A stretch of 64,000 nucleotides of DNA from Pomphorhynchus laevis (taxonomy: Eukaryota; Acanthocephala; Palaeacanthocephala; Echinorhynchida; Pomphorhynchidae): assembly GCA_012934845.2 (NCBI GenBank), contig WNNJ02002327.1, positions 1 through 64,000 on the forward strand. Reading direction: 5' to 3'. Made by a program: the position numbers and the translations under genes. The first letter of the stretch is position 1, and every line of letters starts with the position of its first letter. Positions 1 to 13,800 of the stretch are shown here, in pieces. Under the pieces are notes generated by a model. The model was not told the origin of the DNA. It searched no databases and worked only from the letters and a program-made list of their open reading frames with translations.

Positions 1-19
1 TATATATATATATATATAA
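1..19. repeat. (TA)n microsatellite, window edge
   Basis: The first 19 bases are alternating T and A. The same repeat A that follows here also follows a longer TA tract at 60.5 kb, so this is probably the cut end of a similar tract. Confidence 0.85.
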
Positions 20-213
20 TGAATAGTTGCTAGGTCACACGAGGTGACTTTCGCATTGAAAACCAGCTACAAAATCTTCCTTCATGATATCAAATTCCAT
101 ACACCCTGACTACTAACGGCCACATTGCCACAGCCGTTTTCGTTTCGCCCGCTTTTTGCCACATGTTGGTAGCCCCGGGCTCATCAGAAGGCTGACTACC
201 AACTCTTCGCCTT
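20..213 (-). repeat. Dispersed repeat A, copy 1, with hammerhead-like core
   Basis: The block is shared almost exactly with 12,416-12,710 and 60,607-60,910. On the minus strand it has CUGAUGA (187 to 181), a perfect 5-bp stem GCCCG/CGGGC (180-176 with 151-147), GAAA (146-143) and a GUC at 110-108 whose following bases AGGGU can pair with GCCUU just before the core, using two wobbles. Stem III between GAAA and GUC is only partly paired (an AACGGC/GCCGUU hairpin with an internal loop). A competing hairpin, TTGGTAG/CTACCAA, overlaps the core. It resembles a PLE pseudo-LTR, but no element body is attached. The repeat call is firm; the ribozyme call is tentative. Confidence 0.6.
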
Positions 214-779
214 TTGAAATTTGACATTTCCGAGATTCGAGCTGTCGCTCTCCGTACTTGGCTTGCGCGTGAAAGCGCGCAAGTGAAATTATCTTATTAT
301 ATATACGAAAACGTTATTGAATGTGAACATAAAATATTCTAAAAATTATTTAAGCATTTTGTTTTTATGTACATAGATCATTAGTAAAAAATCCTATTCG
401 TCAAATCGAAGGAACATTTGATTTGCTGGAAAGTTTGTATGTATATATTAACATTTATAAGCTATTTATGTAGAAATCAAATATATTTGTAGTGTTTTAA
501 GGAATTTAAATTTGTATTTAAAAATATAAATTTCGACGAGTGATTTTCACGGTTGTTTTTATTTAATTGTTTAACAGTAGATTCAATTAGTAATCTTGTA
601 TGTAGGCTAGTGTCACATAGCATATTTAATTATGATATGGTTTCGTTCACTTAACTTTTAAACATCTTAAATTTGTTTATATAAAACTCGTTGAATATAT
701 TATTAATCCGTGAATTTAATAGCGACTATTATAATTTATTAGTAGACAAAAAATCAAATGTATATTGCATACAAAGCAG
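214..779. other. AT-rich stretch with no gene seen
   Basis: No exon-like or element-like signal was recognised here. There are no splice-bounded LRR segments and no RT or transposase motifs. Confidence 0.5.
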
Positions 780-1500
780 GAATTAACAAATGTTATGCAA
801 ATAGCACATATATAGATTTTATTCTGTCTTGTATTGATATATCATATAAACATCATAATCATGTATGCCATTAAAATAGTATTAATATAATCCTAAATCA
901 TTTACTACATATTCTATATGATACTATTGAGCCACTTATTGATAAACCAATAAAAATAAAAAGGTGTATATATACGCTATAGCTACATATGTGAGATGAA
1001 GAAAGATCATGCCAGAGTTGCCCGGAGAAGATGAGTTTGATTGAAAAGAGTCATTTAAAAGCGTGAAAAGAGCAAGAGGAGCAAATTTAAACGGGATATG
1101 ATTCCAAATGGGAATAATATTCCCATTTGTAATATTCCCATTCGGGATATACTTAACAAATGTTATGCAAATGACACATATATAGTTATTAATACATCAT
1201 GCGCAATTGATATATAATATAAATATTATAATCATGCAATGAGAGTAAAATAGTATTTTTATAATATTATATCTTTCCAACGGAGCCACTTACAGGTCTG
1301 CCAATAAATAAAAAGAGAAAAAATCAAATTCAGTGATGTACAATGACAAGAAATGTGTAAAGGATTTAAATGAAGAAAGATCAAATCAGGCTTGGCCGAG
1401 GGAAATAAGTTGGATTTAAAGGATTAGTTTAAAGGTGTGAAAGGAGGAAGAGGAACGAATGTCAACGGGAAGGCGGTTCCATGCTAGTGGCTCATGTATG
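780..1500. repeat. Degenerate tandem duplication, about 370-bp unit
   Basis: Two diverged copies follow each other. Both begin near AACAAATGTTATGCAAAT (about 785 and 1,150), and both carry an ACACATATATAG tract, a GAGCCACTTA block and a purine-rich end with GAAGAAAGATCA. No coding potential is seen. It lies just upstream of the first recognised LRR exon. Confidence 0.55.
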
Positions 1501-1654
1501 CCTTAAAACAGTATTAATATAATCTCATATTATTTTCTACTAATTTTCTACTATTTAAATAGCAGATATTATGTCAATCAATATATTTATAACCAATTTC
1601 ACTGTAACTCAATTGTGTACAGAAGTAAATATTCATGTAGCGTATTTTTTATAG

Positions 1655-1869
1655 TCTTCTATCAATCCTAATGATGCCGATTCCACAATTTTTATATAAT
1701 GAACTAAGACATTTGCAAACGCTGTAAGTAATATCGACATTTTCTGCATGGTTATTGTATTATACTAAACAAATTTGTGTTGCAATTTTAAATTTAGAAA
1801 ACTGCATAATTGTCTGATTGATTCTTTTGCAAACGGGATGCTCTCTGATTCGACACAATTGAAGGAAAT
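1655..1869 (+). CDS. LRR gene exons 1655-1723 and 1798-1869
   Basis: The first exon follows TTTTTTATAG and ends before GTAAGT; it closes with NELRHLQTL. The second follows TTTAG and ends before GTGAGT; it starts KLHNCLIDSF and closes with QLKEM. The intron is 74 nt. Both exons keep phase 2 at each side. The leucine spacing is looser than in later exons, so these are the least certain of the set. Confidence 0.5.
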
Positions 1870-4800
1870 GTGAGTCATTTTTTATCAGCATACTAAATTT
1901 TAAAATGTTACAGAAATAATAAAAACAGGAAAATTGCACAAAATGAGATTCAAGACGTTCCGGCCAAGCGGTCTTTATCGGCTTTTATGAATGTAACATA
2001 ATTCAGAAATAACAGATGACATCCGTGAATATGTTTTAAACAAAATCCACAATAAATTATATCAAATAGAAATATAAACTTGTGAATTTAAATGTTAACC
2101 TGAAAATAGGGGCTTTCATATATTATTTAACAACTAACATATTATTTACATATTAATACAACTCACATATTATATATTACAACATATATTATATCATATA
2201 TCATATCATATATTATATTATATATTATATAATATTACAACACATTATAACTAATCATTAGTTTTTGATAATTTGAATATTTAGTTTTTATCAACTTATT
2301 ATGGCTGATAAAAAAATTTATAGTTTACAAAACTTTTGTTTTGCTTGTTAAACAAATAAAACTTTTATTTTTAGCATTTTGAACATTAAATTGTAACTCA
2401 TATGCATTTTCATGTTTATTTCAGAATGTTAGAAGTTTGACTCATAGAGACGTTATGTGGAAGCGTTCAACGTTGTATCATTTATATAAGTACTAGAACG
2501 GATGTACTTGATAACATACGCTATCACACATTGGCATTATTTTGAAATCAAAATCAATCTGAAACTGTATTTTCATGAAGGTTATGAAATATACAAGAAA
2601 CTTAATAAGAAAAATTTGAATAATAAAATTTAAAAATAACTATTTTTTCAACAACTATGTAAGAGTTAATCCTGAAATTGTTTTTTACCATTGCACAATT
2701 TGGATGAATTGTAAAAAAAATTGTAAGACCCAAACAATCCAACTTTGGACTTATGTAATTTCTGTTATCATACGAGAATCAGTTAAATGTTGATAAAGAT
2801 AAAAAAAATCAAACGTTGACGATTTATTAGACTCGTGACAAATTAATAAACAATTATTTATTAATAAATTTTACTATTTACATTAATAAATTAATTTATT
2901 AATTTCTTTGTTTTACTGTTAATATAACATCATTACAAAAAAATCTTAATGTTATCTCATGTTATCAGGTCTAAACCTGATAACATGCAAGTTCATCTTG
3001 ATGACTTGTAATCCTTTTTCGAAAAAGTCGTATATTATTTATTATTTAATTCATAAAAATTGACTTTTATTTTAAATTTCAAATAAATTCTATAGTCATA
3101 TAAATATAAATCATGTTATATCTTTTATAATAATTTATTATTTATAATTATTTATTTTTATTTTTAATTTACAAATAGTATAAAATACATAGACTCATTT
3201 AGATATGAATTAAAAATATGATAAAAATATGTAATATTTTTATCAATATCATTATTATATTAATTTTTTATTTATTATTATATATCCTTATAAATTGTCT
3301 TTTAAACTGATGTTAATTAAAATAGATCTAATAGATCTATTTCTTAGAAATAGATCTGATTTCTTAGAAGTAAACACGAAAAACTAATATTATTGAATAA
3401 AAAATGATATTATATGGGACAAAAGGTTTTTACTAAAATACAAGAATACAATGATTTAAGCATTCATAATATATTTTTTGTAGATGTGATATAAAAATGC
3501 GTATATAACTAATAGTATATCAGTTCGTTCTGAAGACCGTTATTCCTTATTCAAATACATCGTATATTATTTATTAATCAATTCATAAAAATTAATTTTT
3601 ATTTTAAATTTTAATTACAAGTATAAATATATATATTAATATAAACGTAGATGTTTCCAAAAATCGGAGTTCGATTATATGCGGGGCAGACTTCCTTATC
3701 ACTCCTATACAAGCTGATGGTAGCCAATGATATAATATTTTCCGATTATATAACCTCTCTCAGAAGTACAAAAACTTAGAAGTTGATAGTATTATTGATG
3801 TCAAAAAATTTCATTACACTCATACCTGTGATTATTCATACATTTGCATTGCCGGCATAATGGGCTGCAGTAATAACCTCTCTCAGAAGTACAATAAACG
3901 TAGATGTTGACTTTTATTTTTATTCATGATAATTTTTACTTATTAAAATTGACTTTTATTTTAAATTTAAATTATTAATTCTATCGTCATATAAATATAA
4001 GTTGTATAAAATCTGATATACTCATAAGTATATACTCTTATATACTCTTTATTTATATATAAAATCTAATATAAAATTACCTATATTCTTTAGATAGATC
4101 GTATATTACTTACTAGTCAATTCATAAAAATTGATTTCTATTTCAAATTTCAAATTTTATTTTTATATAAATATAAATTGTATAAATTCTTTTATATTTA
4201 TTATTTATAATTATTTATCCTTATTTTAAACTTATATATAGTAAGTTTTAAACTAGTAGACTCAGTTATCTGAAAAGATTTGTTCTACTGACATGTTATT
4301 ATTGACCTGTGGACTTTGTTTTCCCGGTAATATGACCTCTGTCGGAAATACTGAAACTATGTATTATTGGTTACGACTTTACTATTATTTTTTCTTATTT
4401 TCAAACAAGTTTGATGAATTATTAATTCTTAAAAAAGGGAGAAGTTTGCATCCCAAGGTGTTTACACTTTTTCGCCCGGAAATATACACCGAAATTGTAT
4501 AAATATATAAAAATAAAAATTATAAAGATTATACCTGTCAGAAATTCCGAAATTATGTATTATTGATATGGCATTATTATTGTTCTGCTAGTCTTTAAGC
4601 AAGTTTGATGATCTGTTTTTCTATTTCATATAATGGAGAAGTATAAATTAACAAAATATCATTAAAAATAATGTAAACTATTAAACCGAAAATTTTTATA
4701 TATGGATAATAAACAATATGCTTTGTATTTTGAAATTGAAATAGTATAAATTATGTAGACTCAGTTATTAGATCTGATTTGGTCTACTGACAATGTATTT

Positions 4801-7800
4801 TATTGACAATGTATTATTGATACGACATTATTATTTTTCTGTTATTTTCAAGCAAGTTTTTATCTTTCATATAATGGAGAATTATACATCAACAAAAAAA
4901 TAAATTTAAAATTAAAATGCAATTTCGACTTGTATTAAAATGTTAAATTTACAATATACAAATCAAAAAAAATGTTATTAAAAATATATTTAAACTATTA
5001 AACAGAAACTTTTATGGATAGATAATAAACAATATACTTGTGCATTAGAATAATAACTTAATATGATACTCGATACTTGATAACTAGGGAGCTAGTTGGC
5101 TATCTCCCGGGGCAACTACCTTCTTTGACGATTTCTATCTATTACCTATAAGATCAAATTTTAATCTTAACTTTGATTTGAAATTGAATAAAAAATTGTT
5201 TAAGCCAAAGGCGAAAATGTTTTATGGATGAATAATGAATAATATTTTTTGCATTAGAATAAGTTACACTGGATAATCTAATTTTATCAGAGGAAATACG
5301 TCATGAGCTTATATTTAGCCCTGCTTCTCTGCTGGGTCGATTAATAGAGGCCGAAACCTGATAACATAGCAGTTTCTCCTGATGACCTTTAATCCTTATT
5401 CAAATATACCGTCTCTTATTTATTAATCAATTTATGAAAATTGCATTTAGTAATAAATTGTTTGATTTTATTTATATAATTATTTATCTTTACTTTTAAA
5501 ATGAGAAGACTCAGTTAGCTGATCTGAATCGTAATCATACAAGAATCCTTTAAATGCTAATAAAGATAAATGTTTCTTAGTTCAATATAGTTATTCTTAA
5601 ACGTTAACGATTTATTAGACTCGTTACAAACTTACAGTCGATATCTCCTTACTTTGGAAATGTGCATTTCTAAGTAATAAATTGCGTGACCTGTAATATT
5701 AAATAATAATGCTTTATTACTGCGGTTTTGTTTTTTACTTTAAATATTTTTGATTGTCTTCACAAATTAGCGATTTGTCCAACAATGTACTCACTGACGT
5801 GAATAGCTTTTTGCAGCACCGATGGCATCTTAAATCGCTGTAAGTATTATTTTGTAAAGTTTGAATTTAAATTACATAAACCCAATCTAATTTTATAACT
5901 AATGACGATTAAATGAATTTATCTTGTAGCCACGAGCAGAAATCGTTTGAATTAACAAAAATGTGTAAAATGTCAAAACCAACATAGATATCATTAGAAT
6001 CTCAGTGATATTTTGATCTCAACGTTAGATCTCAACATTAGATCTTCTAAATTGCATAAAACGCAGTGCAATAGCCACTGGTAAAAACCGTTTGAATTAA
6101 TTTACTCAAATGATATTATTCCGCGTTTATGTCTTGTAATACATATAAGCCCGAAGCGAAAGAATGACGACTACTGTTTCGTCATCACAATGACTCATCA
6201 GTGCAAGATCCCCCACACTACTGGATGCAGAGCAGGTCTAATTAATGAAATTAATTAGTGAAAATTAATTACAAATTAATTACAAATTAATGAAATTTCT
6301 AAAATGGCAACACGAACATTGAGATCATTAGAATCTCAGTGATACTTTGTTTAAAATTATACTCAAAATCTATCACCTTGCGTATTTGAAAGTTTGTTGC
6401 ATACTATATTAAGCAAATGTAGTTGCAGAAACTACATAGTTTTTGTAATCCTAAATCCATTATGACATAGAAAAGCTTCTGTAATTAACTATCACAAAGT
6501 GCATGTAATAAAAAAATATGACAATATAACCATTTAATATGTATTGCATAATATTTACTAATATAAAATTATATGAAAATAAAAATAGTTTGACGAAAAT
6601 AGCTCTACTATTTATAGTGTAAAATATGATAAGTGACGTTTATAATGCAAGACCGAAAGCAATCAACAATGTTTTCACTTATATATGTATGCCATAATAT
6701 GTAAATAATATGAAATAAGCTCTACTATCTATAGTGTAAATCATAATAAATGACGTTTATAATATAAAAAAGAACGCAAACAACAATGCAAACTTGTTAG
6801 GAACTTGTATTAATAGCTTGTATTTATAGAGTATCTTCAATAAGTTGGCAATACAGATATGTATTGCATTACAATATATTGCTAATAATATGATATAATC
6901 GACATTTCATCGCTTAGTACAATATTAAGATTATTACAAATAATTACAAGTACGATATTTCTTTTAGGAACGTTTCCAGAAATGCGATATCTTTAATTGA
7001 TTTACAGTCATGTCCAATGATCGAAAATATGTAGGTCATCCGATTGCGCTTAAATGTTTAATATTGAAATTTCGTATTTAAGAGACGTATCATACAATAT
7101 AATGACCTCAATAAGTCTACCTGATACAGAATATGTATATATAAAGCATATGTAAGTATGCTTATTATCGATGACGAAACTTCCACCTGTTATATTAGTG
7201 AAATAAGTAATATTGGCTAATTTTTTGAAAAATTAGCAAATGTTACTATTTAATTTTCTATCATTCTTAAAAATTAAGAATGTTTGCTATTTAATGTTCG
7301 TATTTAAGAGACTTGTCAAGCAATAGAATTACCTCAATAATGCTACCTCTTATAAACCAAATTAAAATTAAGTATCTGTAAGTATGATTAATATCGATTA
7401 CGAAAATTTGACCTGTGAAATAAGTAACATTGTCAAATTGTCCGACTGTATAGTTTGTTTGGATAACTATTATTCTTAAAAATTATACATAATCGTATTT
7501 GTCTTTCGTATTTTGAATCCAAAATAAGCGTTTATTTTAGCTTCAAATATTTTGACTTCAATTTATTTTGCGCATTTTAAAAGCACTGAAACGTGAAACG
7601 TATGTATTGGATAAGTAGCTGATGAGGTTCACCAATACTGAAATGTAGTGTACTGTTGTTGGCTTATAGAAAAGATTAAAGCAACGTGCAGAATAAAATG
7701 TAGTCATTAAACTTTCAACGCTAACAATGGATGCGCACATATATAAGCTAAAAATTAATCTCGTTCTTAAGAATAATACATAATATATTTGTCGTGCTTT

Positions 7801-10800
7801 TGAAGGCATAATTATTTTATTAGTCTTTAGAAGCAAAGAATAAATGCGCTAGATTGATTTCCGTTAATTTTACAAATAATTAATATAGTTGAACTATTAG
7901 ATCAAAGTTAAAATTCGTACATATCAGGTGTTTTCCATACAACTGGTAATACAAGAAAGCCTTAGACTGAAATTTTACCATTTTTGCCATGTGTAAATTA
8001 CCGCTGATCATTTTAAAAATGATTGAAGTTATCGTCAATTTGACAATTGGCGACATCACCACTTTTCATAGTGATCTAATCGTTATTTGAATGACGATAT
8101 AAATTATTATTTGTTCAGCATGAACATAATTAAGAATTTCAATTAAATATTAACTTATATTCTGCTAAGTTTGATAAAACGTTCATTAAATATAAATTGT
8201 ATTAAAGATATTATTCGTTTTCTATTATAATGTCAGTATTATTGTATTTTCAGATCAGCTACACCTGTATCACTTCTATCATACTTTTGACATGCTCAAT
8301 TTACTTCATTTTTTATTTTTCTTGTCAGAAACCTGTCGTTCAATGAATTACAATCAACAGATTTCCTTAATTTTAAGAAACTTCAACTATTAGAAACTCT
8401 GTATGTCTTCTTCTTTCGAACTTAATTTATTTTTGTATTTTTACTAGCGATTTATCGCACAATCGTATTTCGTCATTGGATACATCAGTCTTGAACTTTG
8501 CAAAACTAAACAGGCTGTAAGTTTGTGGTTTGTCCTTACGAAAATCTAATTATGCGTTTTCAAAAGTTGTTCGTTATACATTTTTAATAATTGAAAGATG
8601 TTAAAACTATTTCAAATGTTTGTCCACAAAACTTCAGTAATTTAGATTTGAAAAATAATTTTGATAATAATTATTAATACATTTAATAATAGACGTACGT
8701 TTAAGTTAAATAATAAACATTTAAATTCTTAAATTTTGATAAAACAATTAAGATTTAATCAAATAATAAATAATTCTATTTATAAAAACGTCTATTAATA
8801 ATTATTAAAAGACGTTTAAATTTAATAATAAACGTTTAAATTCTTTGACAATATAAAATTGGTAAAAAAGTTGGAAAAAATATCGATTTGTAATAAAATT
8901 TAATTGAGTTTTCCAAGCCATTACGTATAAACAGTCGTTAAAATATATAGTATGACTGAATAGAAATATAGTATGACTGAATATGACTGATATATAAGGA
9001 GAGTGAGACCATTCCGCGTGAATTTCTTTTAAAACATGTAAGCCAGACGCGAAAGAATGACGAATGCCGTTTCGTCATCACAATGACTCATCAGTGCCAG
9101 ATCCCTCCCACTACTGGATGCAGAGGAGGACTGGCAGACGGCAATCAATGAATGAATCAATGTGAATGATGTACTAGAAAATTTTCTAGTAACATCATAG
9201 AGTACTAAATCAGTACTACAGCTTCACCAAAAAGGATCATTAGCAAAAGCACTGGCAAATGCCAGCGCAGGTCTCTTTAATATCAGCTAACTTTTATTTA
9301 AGGAGAGTGAGACCATTCCGAGTGAATTTCTTGTAAAACATGTATGCCAGACGCGAAAAAATGACGAATGCCGTTTCGTAATCAAAATGACTCATCAGTG
9401 CCAGATCCTTCCCACTACTGGATGCAGAGGATGACTGGCAGACGGCAATCAATGAATGAATCAATGTGAATGATGTACTAGAAAATTATATATAGCAGTG
9501 TATATTATTTAAATTTCCATAGCTTTCGGGCACAGCCCTTCTTCAGTGGGAGTTCCACGCAATATCTACAATTCATAAAAAAACAAGTTATCAATCCATA
9601 ATAAATTCATAAAGAAAATTATATTCAGAAAGCAAGGCAAAACAGTGGTCGATGTGCACAGATCTACCACCTGTATTATGGCAGGTGGTAGATGTGCTCA
9701 CTGTTTAAGTGGCGATCTGCCATCAACTGCCCAATCCAATATAACTCCCGCTCTTTACGTTTCGCTGTATCCAAAATGTTGGATTCTAATATCGTTGTAC
9801 GCATCTGATGGTTAGGGTTCTCAATGCAATGCCTCGCTGCCCCATCATTCTTAGGCCTATTATGTGATATATCGCATCGTCTTGTGAGAGCGCGAATATT
9901 CATCTGACCACCAGTTTGACCCACGTACATATACGAACAGGCCTCACACTTTGCGAGGTAAACAACGCCCTTGCTTTTGCAGCTATTCACACCGCGAATA
10001 TGATATTTCGCTTTTGTAATTGTGCTGCAAAACGTATCAGTGTCATTCATTTCGTCGCAACATTTACAGCGCTTATCCCCACATGGCCTGCTGCGGCCGT
10101 CCGCCAATTTTGTCCCAGGTGTCTTTATAAGGCTATCAATTGTGTTCTTACTGCGGAAAGTGATACGTGGCTGTTGAATCATTGATCGACAGTCGGCATC
10201 CACGGTGTTAATCGCAGCTACAAAGTCGCGTTGCAACTTGTCCAGCTTAGGGTGGTAGACAAATGTGTTATATTGGCAATCACCCGCAGGTTTCGGAGTT
10301 TTCGTTAGAAGGTCGTTTCTGTTCAACTTAAGAACAATCTGCTTTTGCTTAGTAAGAATATTCTGTCGATACCCCCTTTTACTCAATTCCGATATAAGGG
10401 CGTTCGCATTAAGCACGTAGTCGTCAGTCCTCGTACAGATTTTACGGATGCGCATAAATTCGTTTCTGACTATTGCCCGTTTTACGTGTTTGGGGGCACA
10501 GCTCCGCGCGTGCATGATTGAGCGTATTCCCAGAAACTTCTTGTGTACTGTTGTTATCAAATCATCTCCGTTCTTCAGTACCTCAGTATCAAGGAAAGTC
10601 GCGACATTACTAACTTCATGGGTAAAGCGTAATTCACTGTATTCATTAAGGCCGTTAACAAAAGATGTTAATTCGGATTTACCATGTTCCCAAATCGCAA
10701 AAACGTCGTCAATATAACGCCACCAGACAGTTGGTTTATTCAGCGATGCGGATATATATTCCTCTTCAATGGTAGATACACATAGACTTGCAAATACAGG

Positions 10801-13800
10801 TCCAATCGGGCTACCCATCGCTGTGCCGATTTTCTGTCTGTACAATCGCCCATCAAAGGTAAAGGTATTTGATTGGAGAACCAGCTTCAGCAACTCAGAC
10901 AGTCCTAATACTTCCTTATCGCTTCGACCGTCTCCCCGAAGCCAATTGGCAATCCGATTTACCCCTGATTCTATATCCAGCGACGTGTAGAGAGACTCTA
11001 CATCGAGGGTAACAATGAGTGCATCACCTGCGATATTGGATTTGAGCGCTTCGAATTTTCGAATAAAGTCATCGGTGCTTTCGATGTATGATATCCGGGA
11101 CTTCAGAATTGGAAGCAGCACCCTATGTAGGTGTTTCGCAAGTTTCTCAGTTGATGTTCCCGTATTACTGATAATGGGTCGTCCTGGACAAGGTGTCACA
11201 TTTTTATGAATTTTGGGCAAAAGGTATAAGTATCCGGGTCGTGGATCTTGAACCAGTATACTCGACAATGCTGACTGTGAGAAGTGTTTTCGAATTGTCG
11301 ACTCAACTTCTTCCAAAACACTTGCGTGATCTGCTGATGTAATTTGTTCGTAAGCGTCAGTTTTCATTTGCCTGAGTCCCTCTGCCAGGTAATCGTTCTT
11401 TGGCCATATAACTATTTTACCTCCTTTGTCGGATTGTTGGAAAATTAGATGGTCCATTCCTTGTAATTCGCGTAGTGATTCCATTTCTGATTTACTCAAA
11501 TTGTTATTCGTTTTTATATTCGGTTGCATAGTTATGTAATCTTGAATCATCTTATTGTTAAGCACTCGTTTTTGCAGAACTGTCTTCATGTTCTCATCTT
11601 TGATAGTCTTAAACATCTGGTAGGAGGTCGATCTCAAATTGCCCATAAGTTCCTTACGATTGAATTGACATGGCGTTGGCACGAACTTTAAACCAAGAGA
11701 TAGAACGGACTTTTGCGCATCAGTTATGGTTTCATCAGATAGGTTTACGATGTTGTCACTGTTCACCTTAGTTTTGTTTCGGAAATGTATTAAACGTCTA
11801 CACCGTCGCTCCCTATTCTCGGTAAGTTCCGCGATTGTGATATATCGTCCAAGCCAACTAGATAACTTCCGGCATTTACGTTTATTGAGTTGGTCCAGCA
11901 GGTGTTTATCAATCGATCCTTTCGAGCAATTGACTCGTTGTTTGTAGTATTCGAGAAGGATTCTTGTTAGGCTCATCTCTGTTTGCTTTATGATTCTAAA
12001 CCATCTCCTACACAAGTTTGAATATTTGCGGTCGTTTAGAGCGAGTTGATTCACTTGCATGTGCTTGTTAATTCTTAGCCCGTGTGGTGTCACATTGTGT
12101 CGAACACAGAATTGCAGAAATTGATAATGCGAAATTGCCCTTGTTTTTGCTTCATTAACCGGGATCGTAAATCGTACGATACGTCTTAAGATACTTGATT
12201 GTTTGAGTTCAAACCGGTTAGCGCCAGGATCGTCCATTTAACGATTCAGGAATAAATTGTTAGTTGTTTAGTTAAAACTAGCACAATTAAAGCAAAAAAA
12301 GCAGTGTATATTATTTAAATTTCCATGGAATAATATTTGTTATTTTTTCTTCTGTTCTAATTTATTGATATATCTTAAACAGTCTATATATATAAATATA
12401 TATACATATATATAGTATCGTATGAGATCATGAAGATCGATTGAAATCGGACTGGTGATCCTTTGATGGATGCTTATTTATGTATTGAATAGTTGCTAGG
12501 TCACACGAGGTGACTTTCGCATTGAAAACTAGCTACAGAATCCTTCCTTCATGATATCCAATTCAATACACCCTGACTACTAAAGGCCACATTGCTACAG
12601 ACGTTTTCGTTTCACTCGCTTTTTGCCACATGTTGGTAGCCCCGGGCTCATCAGAAGGCTGACTACCAACTCTTCGCCACTGGTGATGAGAGAAACTGCC
12701 TTCGGGATCCTTGATATAACGCTATATATAAAAATGAATTTAAACCGAAGAAAGAAGAACAAATATTATTCCAGGAGTGTACAAATTGTATTCCAGTGTG
12801 CACAATTTGTGCACTCTTTTGATATATATCTCTATTGATATATATCTTAAAACAATGTCTTTTTAAAATCACAAATTCTTTAATTTGAGTTGAATACGAT
12901 AAAACTGTACTAAAAATGATTAATATAATTACATTTTTAAACTAAATGAATAATTAAATTCAAGTATTGATAACTGCCATGTTCTTTAAATTTAACTAAA
13001 TTTTAGTGATATGTCATTCAACATTTTGAGGAATTTGGATTTGACTGATGATCTAATATCAAAATTAACAGAAGAGTAAGTTAAACCACATTGATTCCCT
13101 AAGCATAATTTCTGCGGTTTAGTTCGTTAGTTGCTAATAATTTGCACGCAGTGACAATTTATCTGGGAGCGGTTGACAACAATCTTCCGCTAACCTTTCT
13201 AAAGGAGTACGTAATAATATTTTAATTATTTAAAGCAACTAGTTTTAATATATAAAGAAACTATATAAAGAAATATATAACAAAACTTTTAGAAATTACA
13301 GTCGCATTCTTAGAGAGATAAGCTTACTTTTCCAATAAATTATTAAATATTCAAATGTATTAAATTATTTAATTGATTTTAAAATCAATTATAATCTTGC
13401 TTTAAATAAAGGTCGTTAGTGACTTTAGCATTATTTCTCAGTTTAGAATAAATTTGAAATATTTCTTGTTTCGCTCAAACGGATGTCACGATATTTAATT
13501 CGTTTTCGTTATGAATACATTACATTATAACCATTTTTAATTGGATAATCAAATTATTCTTATTATTTATCTCATACAAACAATCATCTCTTAATATGAC
13601 GTTCATTATTATATAAATTCTAATAACATGAAATATGTTTCAGATTGTTCACTCCTGACAATAAACGTTCAATTGTTGTTAGTAAGTAATCTATAATTAA
13701 AAGCAGAATTCTGTTAAACATAAAATTTATTGTAAACTAATCTAGGCGGACAAGATAAATGTGCGATTGCCGAACATCTCTGCAATTTCATGTAAGCTGT

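Larger units (their letters stand above)
8996..9487 (-). mobile_element. Tandem 304-bp hammerhead repeat, retrozyme-like
   Basis: One full unit (8996-9299) is followed head to tail by a second that stops at about 9,487. The offset between matching bases (for example 9061 and 9365) is 304. Each unit carries a hammerhead on the minus strand. The rest of the unit is rich in foldback structure: an ACTAGAAAATTTTCTAGT palindrome, an AGTACTaaatcAGTACT hairpin and a CTGGCaaatGCCAG hairpin. There is no ORF. Short tandem repeats of a few hundred bases with a hammerhead per monomer match the animal retrozymes, which are transcribed as multimers, self-cut, and circulate as RNA; PLE machinery is the suspected mobiliser. 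The same family occurs at 58.2-58.8 kb. Confidence 0.7.
9495..12326 (-). mobile_element. Penelope-like element, full length, open
   Basis: A 26-bp direct repeat, starting GCAGTGTATATTATTT, bounds the element at 9495-9520 and 12301-12326. It could be a short pseudo-LTR or a target duplication. Between them lies a short leader, the 853-codon ORF and a 3' untranslated part ending with a half-hammerhead (9524-9546). It sits inside the 4.5-kb intron of the LRR gene, in the opposite orientation. A small poly-T run next to the 12,300 end is on the leader side. Confidence 0.85.

Noticed and set aside
7541-7610. Additional LRR exon after TTTATTTTAG
   Set aside because: A segment reading SNILTSIYFAHFK resembles an LRR but is in another phase and meets a stop before any donor.
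9916-11947. Plus-strand frames within 9.9-11.9 kb
   Set aside because: Shadows of the minus-strand Penelope ORF.
9495-12326. 26-bp terminal repeats as true LTRs
   Set aside because: The ORF is a Penelope RT with a GIY-YIG endonuclease and there is no integrase or protease; the repeats are pseudo-LTR or target duplication.
13152-13210. Additional LRR exon
   Set aside because: Good acceptor, but the expected phase has a stop and the length is not a multiple of three; likely a dead exon.
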